A stretch of 64,000 nt of DNA from Pontederia crassipes (GCA_030549335.1 CM060184.1:43737909-43801908), one strand, 5' to 3'. Shown: positions 36,960 through 50,256, counted from the stretch's first letter. Notes: generated by a model not told the origin, from the letters alone. Program-made: numbers and translations.

Positions 36960-38640
36960 GGTGCAAAGAATTTATAATAAATAAAATTGCTAGCAAGTGC
37001 AATTATCGTATAAAGTAATACAGTATAGAATAAAATGTTGATCCCATGATGAAGTAGTTAAATCTAATCTATATCAACAATGTACTAGGAAAAGATAATG
37101 GTTTTCAATGTTCAAAATTGAAAATAAAGTTGAAGGAAATAAATTAAGTTGGTGTTGAACATTATGATGATGGATGATTAATGTAAAGATAAATGTGTAT
37201 GATCCAACATAATAGCTAATTTATAAAAGTAAATAGTAGGTTTGATTCTTATGACGAGTTAGGAATGCCTAATCTATTGACCTCCCCACTATGTGCAAAC
37301 TAAACTATCTTACTTTCTGATAAAACTAAAATCGCAAATGACGAGTCTATTCTCAGTTTAGAAGAAGATTAATATGCATTAATGTATAACTCCTAAACTA
37401 TTATTCATGCACAATACTGGATAGATTAACATATCACGCGTAGTTCAACACAAATGACGAGTTATCGAATACACAATGTGTGCTTCAACTTAAAATTAAA
37501 AGAACAATTCTTAGAGCACGTTTAATTTCTTAAATTAACAATACCTATAATTTATCTCAAAAATAAAATTACTCATTAAAAAATAATGAACTCAACATGC
37601 ATAATAAAAAAATCAAAAGATATAATTAACTTAACTAACCACAATGTCCAAATAGTTTTTTTTCTTTAATCAAACTATAAAAATGTCTAATACAAAGAAG
37701 ATCTAACATGAAAGTAAAAGTGCATGCAAGTAAAAGATAGAGACATAACTCATAATCTTTGGGATTTCTAGATCCTTGCACAATACAAATGATGAGTTGT
37801 TGCAAAGCCTTCTCCATCAAGTGACCTTCAGATGTTGAAGTTCTTCATTGTTGCACAGCTCCCAAGCTTCAAGCATCTTTTTTTGTCCTAAAAATATTCT
37901 ATTTATATGATCGAAAATATTTCTATTTCTATTGATATTAGTTATATATATTTGTTCGGTTATGTAAACCCTTATTTTAAACCTATTCTTTGGTGTGCAA
38001 TTAGGTGTTAAAGAAAAATATAATCATACTTATAAGGCATGGGCTAATACTATACTTTTGATAGGCTGATATTTTTCTTTTTGTCAGCTCACCTCCATTA
38101 AGTGGGCATATATATATATGAAGGGTAATGAAAGAGAAAATCAATCTTTTGAATTTCGAAAAAGCTTCCATTAGAAGTCTCCTTCCTCACTCTCTTCTCC
38201 CTCATTTTCTCCGTCTCGTTCATACCAAAACACACACCTAGAAAGCCCACCTAGCATCTAACAACAAATAATCTATACATTCCAAAGAGATTCCATAATC
38301 TTGTAGAAGACAAGGAGGTCATCTTTCACGAAGGAGAGTTCCTATGCCCATTTGAAGCTTCAAATCCCATGATCCAAAAAAATACCTCCAAATCAAGTGA
38401 TATCTGAGTTGATATCGGTGTTTGTTGAGATATGTTTGTCATTCTTCTCTTTGTATTTTTCTCTTGCAATGGTGAAACTTAGAGTACCAAAGGATAGTCA
38501 TACTAAAGAAGAATGAACTCTTTCTAAAGCAAAGTATTCTCCAAGCGAATATACTTTGAATAAAAGGATGATGAATAAGGTGGATGAGAAGTTTATTCAA
38601 TTCTTAAAGACAATATAAGAATTCCATAAACTTTAAAGAT
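36960..38640 (-). mobile_element. Probable LTR of the decayed Athila/Tat remnant
   Basis: Starts near a 'gctagcaagtgcaattatcg' block and a 'gttgatcccatgatgaagta' block that resemble the end of Athila LTRs, comparable to 860-930. No coding sequence. It lies directly downstream, on the minus strand, of the RNase H/RT remnant. Boundaries are uncertain. Confidence 0.4.
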
Positions 38641-38659
38641 TTCAAAAATAGAAAAAGAT

Positions 38660-41620
38660 CTTCTCGTCGGGTAAATCTTCAATTATTTCTACATCCTCAA
38701 TTGGTGTGGGTTCCAAATAAGATAGGTGATTAGTAACTAAGTTCTTCGTCATCTTCTCGTCCTTAACCTCCACATTGAACTCTTGTAGTAACAAGATCCA
38801 ACGGATGAGACATGGTTTTGCATCTTATTTCATCATCAAATGTTTTATGGGGGAAAGGTCTCTGTAGACCATAACCTTAAAACAAATAAGATATGACTAA
38901 AACCTATCAAAACCAAAAATGATAATGAGGAATTCTTTCTTAGTAGTCGCATAGTTCAATTGGACAGCATTTAAAGTTTTGCTCTCATAGTAGATATCGT
39001 GAAAAATCTATTTTTGTCGATGTGTCCCAATAAGATAAAAAAATAAGATAGTAAAATTGAAAGAAATAATCTTTGGCAAAAAAAATAGTAGTTTTACAAT
39101 TTTGGATGTCTTTAAAGAAGCGTCATGTCATAAAAAAACTTTCTAATTCCCTTCACATTTGTCAGGGGAGGAAGATATGCTATAACGTCTATCTTGACCT
39201 TGTCAACTTTAAAGTATTTTTTAGAAATTTTATGGGCAAGAATACTCTTTCACAATAAAATGACTTTTCTTCCAATTGAGAATTAAGTTGGTTCCTTCGC
39301 ACCGCTGCAAAACTAAGCAGAGATTATGCTATCAAAGAAGCTATCAAACAATGTGAAATCATCCATAAGCACTTCTAAAATACTCTCGTTCACATAAGTA
39401 AAAATTGACATTATGCTTCTTTAAAAAGTTGTTGGTGCATTGCACAATCCAAATCTTCCAATAAGCAAATGCCTCGTACGAGCATGAATGTGATATTTTC
39501 TTAGTATTTTGTTGCAATTTGATTGTACCTAAAATAATTGAATAATAGTTGTCATCTTGAAATTTTTTATCAATAAAAGGTAAAAAAAATGGTCTTTACG
39601 TGTTGCATCATTCAAATTTTGATAATCAATACAAACCCTCCAAACGATAATAGTGCATTGGGGTATGAGTTTATTATCTTTATTATTTGCCACGTACCTT
39701 TTTTTCTTAGTACTACCTTTACCGAACTGATCCACGAGCTATTTGAAATCCTTATACGATTTCAGCATTGAGTAGCTTGACAAATGGTGGGAGAGATGCT
39801 CTTAATGTCTGTGATGTACCATGTAATTGCGCAAAAATAACCATAGGATAAGAATATTCTCAAGAAAAACATGATGAAAGTGAGATAGGAGTTCTTTGGG
39901 TTTGTCCCCGAAATAATTGAGTAAATATTGTAATTTGATTGTACCCGAGACATTTTGTTGCAATTTTGGAGGTGTAATGGAATGTTCTTCCTACTTAAGT
40001 TCAGCTTTATCCTTCTTTAAGTTCACCACCAATGGATCAGTAATATCCTTATTATTTTCTATTGAGACTTCCATGCCTAAATAAGGATTTGTGATAAAGT
40101 TAGAAGCAATATTATCAAGTCCATTAGTAGTGTAGTCATCCTCATATAAGTATCAATGGGAAAATATGATGAAATTCAATTGGTTGTCTCATGGAATTGG
40201 ATATGTTAAAGCTTCTGCCTTCATTGTTCAAGTAAAGGGCCAGTAGCCCTTGTTGTACATCAATCATTGTGTTCCCTATTGTCAAAAAGGGTCTTCCTAT
40301 AATGATCGGTGTCTTATCATCTACCTTCATATCCAGAACTATGAAATCAGTGGGAAACACAAATTTTTCCACCTTAATGAGCACATCCTTGAGTAATTCT
40401 CTTAGTCACTTACAAGATGAATCCGAGAACTACAGAGTCATGGTTATGCCTTCAAGCTCTCCAAACGTCACTTGCAACAAAATAGAGTATAACATTAAAC
40501 TTGTACTTGCATCGAGATCAAAAAATGCTCTTGCAGAATAATACTTTTTCAATCCCGCAAGGTATTGTAAAGCAACTAGGATCCTTCATCTTGCGAGGTA
40601 TATCATGATTGTAAATAGCACCAAGGTAGTCAAGATTTTGATCTAGATCGTACGATTTTATAATCTTACTATCCCTTATCGATCTCGATTTTATCTTGAG
40701 GATCTTATGTGTAAAATCTTAATACGATTTTAATTTTGGTCACGTAATCTTACGATCTTATCCGATCCTATAAGATATCATATGATTAATATAGTTATTT
40801 AAATATTAATTAAAAATATATTTATGATAATAAAAATTAATTAGATGAAATTTAACATATTTTCTTTACTTTTAATATGTTTTGATGTAGTTTTGCTTAA
40901 GAATTGATAAAAAAAAAGATTTACTGAGGTGTAATTTAATTTTTAAATGTGAAAAATTCTTTAAAAAATGTATTGATTATCTTTAAAATATATTTTTTAT
41001 TAATAAGTAGGATCTTACGATCTTCGATCTTATGACCCCCCTCCAATCTTATGCATGGTTCCATTCATGAATTTCACATAACTTGGCATGAGACACAAGG
41101 CTTCATAAAAAAAGAAATATTAATGGTTAGTTGTTTCAGAATTTCAACAAAGTGAGAAAACTATTGATCTAATTGCTTCTTGTGAAGCCTTTGCAATCTG
41201 CCAAGTGCTTGGAAATGTCAGTGGTGACTATTTCTTTTCCTTTCATTTGTGATTGAGTTGGAGTAACTTTCTCCACTAGAACTTTTCTACTTTGCAGTAA
41301 GGTTGACAAAAGCTAGCGGTAAATATGAAGCTGAAGTGTCTAGTTACTTCATCTTATAGACTACCTCACAGCTCAACAATCTCCCTCTCCAACCCATGAG
41401 AAGAAAGTCTTCCATCAAGAATCATTGCTCGATCTTCATGTTTGTCTGTCCTGCACCTCGTTGTGTATTTCTTTTTGAATTTGTCTTTAGCTCCCCTTCT
41501 TTAGCAATCAATGAACATTCGAAACTTGGATATTTGGTGGATGGAAGACACTCTCTTGTAGATCTATGAGATGGAGTAGCCTCCTTGTTGCACAAAATCC
41601 TCAACATCTGCATTGACTAA
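38660..41620 (-). pseudogene. Decayed Athila/Tat-type pol
   Basis: Minus-strand order: gag end and protease region (40384-40142: KFVFPTDFIVLDMKVDDKTP, IIIGRPFLTIGN), RT start (39735-39529: VCIDYQNLNDATRKDHFFY), RT middle (39480-39300), and RNase H near 38870-38750 (KHLMMK, RWILLLQEFNVEVKDE). Stops and indels are everywhere, so this is far older than the Athila copy at 5.4-9.1 kb. A hAT-like MITE is nested at 40622-41050. No integrase was recognised. Confidence 0.75.
40622..41050 (+). mobile_element. hAT-like MITE with GATCTTA repeats, copy A
   Basis: Starts CAAGGTAGTCAAGATTTTG and matches the element at 55880-56340 along its length, with many GATCTTA/TAAGATC motifs near both ends. The last ~25 bp of copy B are missing here, so the right end is truncated or diverged. 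It sits inside the dead Athila remnant, so it is younger than that. Confidence 0.75.
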
Positions 41621-41649
41621 TAGTTCCCAAGTTTAGCTTATACATAATC

Positions 41650-43415
41650 ACTGACTATATTTCTTTGATTTACTGAAAGTGCAAAAGATCCATTCTTTTA
41701 TTTCTAAAATCCTTATTCGGCTTATTAATTCATTACTCAAGTTGTGCTTTTTTTTGTTCATTAGTGGAAACCCACCTACGGATCCGTCGACATTTTCACA
41801 GATTTTAAGAATCGAAACCCTTATTTTCATATTTCTTATTCCTTGCTATATTTCATTGATTGTCCAAAGTGTACCAAAGTTTATAATTCATGGAACATCA
41901 CATCTCTGCTTCTGATTATTTTCTTCTTCTTAAGATCCCAGAACTTGTATTTAGAATCTTCATCTCAATAAGCCAGATAGATGCACCCTTGAGTCTTGTC
42001 ATTCAAATTTTTGTTAATGTTCATTAACAACTGTGCAGTAGCTCTACAACAAAAAAAAATCTCAACAATAAAAATTTAGTAAGACACATTTTTTTCAATC
42101 TACACTTTTTCAAGGGCATTTGAATCCAATGGAATTGATGATCTATTCATAATTTTTGGATGATAAAATTCTATTTGAAATATCTTAAGAATAATCATTA
42201 TGAAACATGGACCAAAAAAAGAAGGTTACTCCTTGTAGAAAATATAAATTTGACTGTTCAATAAGCTTAACATACTTTAATTTTATTAAAAAACTCATAT
42301 TACAAAAATAATCCAATAAACTTGCATATCTTAAGTGTCAATTTAATTTCTCCTTCTCATGAATGTGTTTTTGGCAACAGGGGGGGGAGGTGGTTAAGAA
42401 GAGAAATCTTAGGGGTCTTATTATAAAAGAATTGAAGTTTTTCATAACCAAAATTAAAATAAATCTACGGTCAGATACATCAGATTTAATTAACTTACGG
42501 TGATAGATCTGGGGGCAAATTTAGACCGTGATATAATTCAACTGCCATGATTTGGTATACACCCAACCCACGGATTATATAATAAACAGATCTAATTGGC
42601 AAATACCAACTTCTAGGATTAGTTTGTTATATGGGCAGGCGGTTCAGATTAATAACATAAGATTTGAACGACGGTTGAGATAAAACGCATATAAATAATA
42701 GATATATGGCTAACATTTAACAAAGTTTGCATTTGTCACGAGCCGGACGGAAAACTCCATTGTCCAATGGCAATACAACACTACCACAACTCATATACAA
42801 CCAATTCTTTTACAAATACATATATCCTTTGCGTAACAATACATTTTGTATGGTTGGATCCTCATTCGAGTATGCACTATTCATTTACTTCAGGGCAAAT
42901 CATAACCAACCGTCAAGGAGTTCAACAATTAATTGCCCATAGACAAGAGCAATTCAGCAGGGGAGAATATTACAAGGATTAAGATAGAACTAAGTGAAGG
43001 CGAACGGGGAACAATTCTTTTTTTAGAAAAAAAGGACAAAAAAGAGAAGACTAGATAGAACCAGTACAACGAATCCAACTACTTTCAGAGAATATAAAAT
43101 GAATATTTAGGAGGGAACGAAAAAGACAATTGGCAACCTTGCAATGCCATTGTTCTCAAATCTGCGGCTGCACTTGGAAGATCTTAGAAGAAAGCATACT
43201 CAGTTTCATGTACTGAGCTTTCTTTACCTGTTTAACTCTCATTTACACAAGCATTTCCATTTTTTTTAAAAAAATCAAGCACTCACCCAACTAGAAGTCA
43301 GTGATGCTTTGACGGAAAGCACTCTTATTTGCAGTAGTACATGCAGGATCCAAAACACTGGTCAAAATTGAAGTTTTGTACAATCATTTCATGAAACAAT
43401 GTTTCTACAGTTTTT
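41650..43415. other. Intergenic, no gene seen
   Basis: AT-rich with short frames. A 'tatatttcttTGATTtactgaaagtg' type block recurs weakly at about 41655 and 41850. From 43100 it may include downstream sequence of the SAM-domain gene. Confidence 0.5.
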
Positions 43416-43490
43416 AGTCAGACATCTATATACAACAACAACAAAGCCTTATCCCACTAGTCAGACATCTATAGTCAGACATCTATATAT
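43416..43490 (+). mobile_element. Minimal RTE-tail insertion with target duplication
   Basis: The 26 bp at 43433-43458 are an AAC-rich tail plus AAAGCCTTATCCCACT, the antisense of the RTE 3' end. AGTCAGACATCTAT is present on the left (43416) and twice on the right (43459, 43473). It is read as an extremely 5'-truncated RTE insertion (minus orientation) with a target duplication that was later copied once more. Confidence 0.75.
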
Positions 43491-43727
43491 CCAGAAGAAA
43501 AAAAATCAGAACAAACGAGAACATATATATTTATATAACAAGATAACAGATGAGGACCAATAAACTTGTACATCTAGAGGACTAAGGGACCTCACAGCTC
43601 TTGGCATTAAAATGCCGTCACTTCCCCATATCCATGAGGGAAACCTAGATGAATGAAGAAGATAACGAAGGTGATACCGGCCGTGTCAGTAGAGCATGTG
43701 AGATGATAGTATGTTTGACAATGAAAC

Positions 43728-46700
43728 TTAGGGTTCCAGCTTCAGGGAGATGACACGAGACTGCCTGTTGCGCTTAGCCACCCTGACGAACACGACTGAT
43801 AAGCATGAAGGTGCCCACCATGGCTTGCGAACTTCTTGTTCTCCCTTTAGACATGCAACTGCATTTATGCAGAAGAAAGAGGTTCTCTCTTGGCATTACA
43901 AGGTAGATTATGAGTATCACACAATAGAAAGACAGTTTCAGAAGAATACAGTTACACGGGAACAGTCATCTGTTTCTATCTACTTAGATTAGCATAATGA
44001 TGTGCCATTATGAGATATTTAGTCAAACCATTGTGTTCTTGCAATCCTTGCACATGGAGAATAGCAAAGCACCAAAGTTGTGATAATCTAGGAACAAACT
44101 TCAGTGGTTCGCATCCCATTCCTTTTTTTTTTTTTTGAGAGTTAAAAGAATTGGTAAGATCTGCTGATGGTGGGTAGCCTTAACCATGGTGTGTAACAGG
44201 AAAGCCTGAAGGTTGTTCCCGTCCCTGTCATGGGAGATGCCAACCGTCTCCTTTTCAGCGAAGACAATATTCAGGTCTATAAACAAAGGCACATCATCTT
44301 CACGAATTAAATTGTCATTGTATTTGTCAAATTCTTTTCCATTACAAACAGGAGCATAGATTAAGCTTATTTTCTGGTTTTCTTCCCTTTTAACAGAAAA
44401 AGATGGACATGGAGACCATGTCAGGATGGATGAAAGATCTTTCAACTTATTGTAGTAGGTTTTTTGAATAGAACCTTGAAAGAATGTCAACAGTTTTTTA
44501 AAATTTTTGAGAGACAATGTCAACAAAATTCTCACTCATTATTATATAAAGTTCCAGATCATTCGTACAAACAGTTTTCTTGAGAGCTTTCACATATACA
44601 CTTTTCAACCTTTTTTGTTGAAACTAAATGTAAAGTTGTAACACAATGTTCCTCCAGAAAAGGATCAGACTTTTGGGCCAAACAATGTAGGATAAAATTT
44701 TGGGCACAAATATGAATAAGAAACAACATGCAACGAAAGTTTTCTCAAAAGAAACATAATGAGTTATTATCCAAATAGTGCTAGGAGTTTAGATCTGCTA
44801 TCTTCAATCATTCAGTTGAAAAAGTAGACTGGAAGAGTCATTCTACTCATAAAAGAGAGAGAAGTTTAAAGAAATAGTGATAAAAGGAAAATGTCAATCC
44901 ACATCTTTTGGACAAATGAAAATTCTCAATACATTGAAGAATTTAGCAATTTTTTTTTAAACGAAAAATTTAGCAAATTCATATCAGCGAACTGTTTAAT
45001 CTTACTCCAATTTCTTTTCTCAGATACAAAAGTGTCATTACCTTAATTACCAAAAGTTAACGAATCGGTAAACTGAGATTAACATACAGAAGTCAAATGT
45101 AGGACATTTCATGGGGAAATAAAAAAGATGATAATAACTTGATGTCATTCAACTATATGTTAAACATGACCTTGAAATCTATATACCCGGATGCTGATTT
45201 ACATCAAATTTTTTTTCGAGAGGGATTTACATCAATTTCTTCCAGGGATTTCAACCTATAAAATATCATCCATTTGAAGAAAGACTATTGTCATGGCAAA
45301 TGTTGTACCAAGTATGATTCGATTACATAAAGCTTCTCATTAAGAAGAACTTAAAACACAAGTGATAAATATTATGTCATCGATATATATCTAATTAACA
45401 TGCAATGATATAAAGATATCCCACAACATTTGAATAGGATGCTGGAACCCTTTTTGAATTAGAATCTTTGACAAGTACTAAAGCACATGATTAATCAGCT
45501 TATCCCGAATGACTGTTCATGCATACAGCAGTAAGAAAGATTCTTGCAAAAAAATCAGAAGAGCTATATCAAACAATTATGAGGTGACATAAGAACAGAA
45601 TTGAACCTTTTATGCGCCTCAACTCCTTGCATAGTGTAATGAAATCACCCCATTTCATGTGGCATCGCCTGATAAAGCGCAAAATCTGCTCCGTTGTGAA
45701 CATGGACAAATTCTCCAGATATTCCCCATTGACACCATTTTCCTCAAACACTTGGCGGTAGCTTCCAAGATTTATTTCTTCCAGCCATAAGCCAACATCC
45801 TGAAATCAGATTTTATGTAAAGATTAGTAAAGGGTGCAAGCAAACTTTATCCATCTCCAATAACAGCTATTTTTATGTTTACTTAATACATTCATCACGA
45901 GCAATTTTGAGTATAACATACATGATAAAGGTAATATGTTAATCGTAGTTTAAGTTGAATCAGAGAACAAGCAAAAAGATAGTACTTGTTAGTAAAGAAT
46001 GATGTCAATATGCAATATGATTAATCACGAAGCTGATGATAAATTAGCAAATTCAGTTACTTTCCAAGGTGATGAAGTCTGAAATCAGGCAAGAACTGGA
46101 AGCTTGACATAGTTCATTTTTTAGAGAAACTTGACATAATTAAGCTAAACTAAGACATTCTTTGAAGAGATGACACACAAATAAAAATATAATAAGCATT
46201 GAACGACCCCTGCTAATGGGCCTGCTTTGAATTCTACTTGTGAAGCACACCTTTGGAGCCATTGACCCATGTGTCATTACACCAGATAATTATTCTATAT
46301 TGTACTTTGCTCCAGGTATTATGCTTTTGCAATTACAAGCTCCAGCAAAGAAAAATCTAAATCTTCATAACGTTTGTGGTATATTTATGTACATTCATGT
46401 TCGTTCAACAGACATATCTATTCAATTTTTATTTTTAGAAATACCTACCAGCAAAATGGAACTTATAAACAACTCCAACATTTTTACTTAAAAATAACAT
46501 TTTCCCATATCATATATGCACATGATGTGACACCAGGAAAACTTTAAAATGTGGTTTCACAGAACATCTTACAGGAAGTTGTATTGAACAACATAGTTTT
46601 TTTAGTAAGCTCAAAACTATGGATAACAAAAACTTATGCGAACTTTTTTGCTAAAACAAAAAAAAAGCAAAATGGTTCAACAACTTGACATCCTTAATAA

Positions 46701-49700
46701 GGATCTAATGTTAAACTATTTTGAAATGATTAGTTCGAAACCCTAACTCTACATTCTCGTTTTAAACTCCATCTTATCCAAGACATACATCACAGATTGG
46801 TAAACATATATGACGAGTATATATAGATATACACACACACACACATATATATGTATATGTATGATATATATATGTCGGTTGTCGCTAGTAAGACCTATTC
46901 CTCCTGTATCACATTTTCATCATACTTGTTACCTTGTTCTCAAAATTTATCCTTTTATTCTCCCAAAGAAAATTTCCTTTTATTTATTAATTTGGGAAAA
47001 ATTATACTTTTAGAACATCAGGTATAATATAATACCTCATGGAAAAAGGGTCTAATATAATTTCTCCTTTGACAGACAAGAAATCAAATGCACAACCAGA
47101 GTACTTGGAATTTCCTTCAGATTTTACCAACAAAGTTTTTTTCCATAGTAGGATGTGAATTGGCAGCGAGAAGAGTCAGTATGCTCATTGATATTTTTGG
47201 AGATTTCTCGGGATTATGCATCAACCATTCAAAGTCATCTTTTGTTCCATTTGGCATGATTAATACCATGGCATATAGGTGCTCTATGGCATTAAATACA
47301 GCCACATGTGATCTATCTCTTCCTTACCTCGGCTATCCACTATCAGATAAACCATTACTATCAAGAGATTGGATCTCTGTGATTGAACGGGTAGAGAAAA
47401 GACTAGAAGGATGGTCAGCACGACTTCTTTCAAGAGGTGGAAGGCAGGTCCTTGTCAGAGCAGTGCTATCCGCAATTCCCGTTTACTATATATCTATTTT
47501 TTGAATGCTAAATGGGGTTAGAAACCGAATTGATGCTCTCCATCGAAGATTCCTATGGAAACACACAGGCAGCAGTGGAGCAATGGAAAAGGGGTTTGTC
47601 TGGTGGCTTGGTCAACAGTATGTCGACCAACAATGGCGGGTGGTCTTGGTATACGTGACCTTCAAAAAATGAATGAGGCACTCTTGGCAAAATGGGTATA
47701 CAAGCTCACGGTACAAACTGAGAATCTCTGGTCATCTTTAATGCTTGCATGTCATGGACATGTGGATTTATGGAACACTCAAGTTGATACACCTCATGGT
47801 TCATCAGCTTTTTGGAGGGCGATACTATCAGTTATTCCAGTGATTCCTTTACATCATCTTTGGGCTCGGGAACTAGATTTCTCTTCTGGGAAGATGCTTG
47901 GGCCTCAGAAGAGCCTCTCAATGTGAAGTTTCCAAGACTGTATGCATTAGCTGAAAATCGCCAAACAACAGCGGCTGATTGTTGGTCGGGATCTATGCTA
48001 TCCAATGGGGTATGGACATCTAATTTTACAGGATCTCTCTCAGATCAACGCATTGAGGATCTCCTGCTCCTCTTTAAGAACTTTGAGGGCTTTTCGCCGG
48101 ATGAGTCCCGGCCAGATTCATGGACATGGAATGCTGGTTACTTCTCAGTCAAGATAGTGTACCAACTACTCGATAGAGAGAATCAATTGGAAGATAGAAA
48201 TATGCGAGTTGATTGCAGTCTCTTATGGCAACTAAAGGTTCCTCTCCGTATTAAATTTTTTGTATGGCTTTGTAGCCGACCAAGACATATATAGCACAAT
48301 GGGCTCGAGAAATGGACATTACATGCGTATTATGTGAGGGTGCAATTGAAGACTTTGGTCATTTGTTTTTCACATGCCCGATGGAGAAAACAGTGTGGAT
48401 TAAGGCTGGTCGTCAATGGGCTGATACATCTTCGAGGGCAGAGTTTTGGAGGATGTTTAGGAGTGGAGGACGTCAACAATAAAACTTCACATATATCTAA
48501 ACAGCAACGTGCAACACCTCTAGCATATCTATGGTCAATCTGGTCACACAGAAATGGGGCTATATTCAGAGGGGAACGATGCTATGTGGAGAACGTGATG
48601 TTAATTGCACATCACATGATGCGACACTGGCGAACAAGCAACGAATGAATTTTATTCAACTTGTGTAACAAACCAATGAACTTGTACATATTAACCCACA
48701 GCAATAAAGTTGGATGATTGCAAACATGGCAATCATCCTTTTCACTTTCAAAAAAAATGGACGTTTAATCCATATATTTTACTTATATATACCTGGATGA
48801 CAACCTAAGTGGTGGTCATCCTTTCCCTTCTCAAAAAAAAAAAAAAATCCATATATTTTACTCCCACCCGTCTTCTAAAATTTTCTTTCATATTCCCTTG
48901 AAAATTTTTTTGAGAGCACATATTTCCTTGAAATTATTCATTTTTTAGCGTAGATTGAAACCTGACACATGAATTAGCTATTCTGACCTAGTGTTTGAAC
49001 CATGAATTAGCAAGTTGATCTTCCAAGAGTGTTCATTTACCTGGCATCCCATAAAAATTAGGTGAAGCCTAACATCTAATCCCTCTTATTAGTGAGATGA
49101 ACCATAAGGCCAAATACAATGAAATCTTTGAATACCATGTGGCTGCTGGTGCATGTGTTAAGCATCTAGAGCACTAGGCAATAGCTAAGTTAGAAGAACT
49201 TCAAAAGCACCCTGACTTGCCCTAAAAATGGGGCTACTAGAAGATTGTAAAGACTCAAAATCATGATTAGTGAACTTGTAGAACTTATTCCCTTTTTTAT
49301 CTTGTAGAACTTGTAGAACTTGTAGAACTTAACTCCGTCTATATTTTATAGCCGGTCCCAAGCCCGGATAAAGGAGGAGAGTTGTGTTAGGCCCCGATAA
49401 AATCATGTCGAATCTTATGAACATGGATCAACGAATATATTGTGGCGTCGTATGATCCATGTAGCCGACCCCACCTAGTGGGATAAGGCTTTGTTGTTGT
49501 TTGTTGTTGTAGAACTTATTCCCTTTATCACCACAAAATTGCTTCAAAATCAGTAGGAAATAAATGGAAAAGATAAATCATATCGCTGATAGGTTTCACA
49601 GCAGGTCTACCAAGTTATGATAATTACTATCAGGAAGAAAAATAAAATGAAGAAAGTATAAACATTTTTTTAAGAGAAGAAAATATAAACATGATAAACT

Positions 49701-49983
49701 TCAACAAGCAAAAAGAGAAAAACAGGAAAGCATAACTGCGATAAAGCGTTATAGATAGGCGTGCTTAATCACCACGGGCAGTCAGATTATAGTGAGTCAC
49801 CACATAAGAACCGCATTCTTTTTATCCTTCCAAATCGCAAATTTATAAGTTTCAACTAATACCCACTGGGATCTCAGGAATTCGACAGTTAAATTTATCT
49901 GGAATAACATACGATGAAAGATATTTTACCTCTACAGTCCAAATGAAGAAATCTAAAGGCTCCGGAGACCGTCCCTTGCTCAT
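43728..49983 (-). CDS. SAM-domain protein, 125 residues, three exons
   Basis: Small plant protein with a sterile alpha motif, usually a protein-protein or RNA-binding fold; its exact role is unknown to me. Exons on the minus strand: 49983-49930 (MSKGRSPEPLDFFIWTVE), 45799-45607 (DVGLWLEEINLGSYRQVF, then EENGVNGEYLENLSMFTTEQ and CHMKWGDFITLCKELRRIK) and 43858-43728 (ACLKGEQEVRKPWWAPSCLS, VVFVRVAKRNRQSR, SLKLEP, TAA). Junctions are GT-AG; the frame is kept exactly (54+193+131 nt). The SAM domain covers about residues 15-75 and is followed by a conserved basic tail. Intron 1 is 4.1 kb with L1 and RTE insertions; intron 2 is 1.75 kb. The residue pattern matches a conserved plant family known to me from memory. 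A perfect GTGAGT donor at 50103-50098 suggests an intron in the 5' leader. Confidence 0.9.
47088..48757 (+). mobile_element. 5'-truncated L1 LINE in intron 1 of the SAM gene
   Basis: Sequence from the RT thumb onward: CINHSKSSFVPFG, YLGYPLSDKPLLSRDW, VEKRLEGWSARLLSRGGRQV, then the post-RT region (WARELDFSSGKML across a frame change) and a zinc-ribbon part (LWQLKVPLRIKFFVWLC, then CVLCEG). Frame changes near 47500, 47900 and 48290 make it dead. It ends with a perfect 10-bp hairpin (48712-48721/48729-48738, 7-base loop), a short CT-rich link and A8. It is oriented opposite to the host gene. No clear 5' target duplication was found. Confidence 0.85.
48784..48846 (+). mobile_element. Tail-only L1 insertion with 16-bp target duplication
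   Basis: A 63-bp insert consists of a short leader, a hairpin (48795-48805/48811-48821, one mismatch), a CT-rich link and an A-run. ATCCATATATTTTACT flanks it exactly on both sides (48768-48783, 48847-48862). The hairpin starts GGATGA and ends TCATCC, as at the end of the neighbouring L1, but with changed inner pairs. It was therefore a separate integration of a related L1. Confidence 0.85.
49331..49509 (+). mobile_element. RTE-associated short element in intron 1 of the SAM gene
   Basis: Same two-part structure as at 16341, with two small internal deletions and a TTG-rich tail. TTGTAGAACTTA flanks both sides (49320-49331, 49507-49518), a good target duplication. It is antisense to the gene. 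Confidence 0.82.
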
Positions 49984-50256
49984 CTCCCTCTTCTGCCGTA
50001 GGAAACCCTACAATCCCCCACACACAAAAAAAGAAAAAAAAAATCATGACAGAAACTTCGCACTAATCAATCAGGTCTTGGAAATTACCAAAACAGGACT
50101 CACCGTGGGGGACGATTCAAATCGTGACGATGCCACCGCTGCAAAGAGGAGTGGATCGAGCCCTTGCGATATCTGCAGCTGACGACGCCTCTAAAGATCA
50201 GATCTTTGGACCAAAAAAATATCGAAAACGCCCAATTCGTTCCCGTGCAACGATCT

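Noticed and set aside
44101..44535. 144-codon minus-strand frame in intron 2 of the SAM gene
   Set aside because: Low-complexity ends, no recognised domain, and the flanking exons splice in frame without it.
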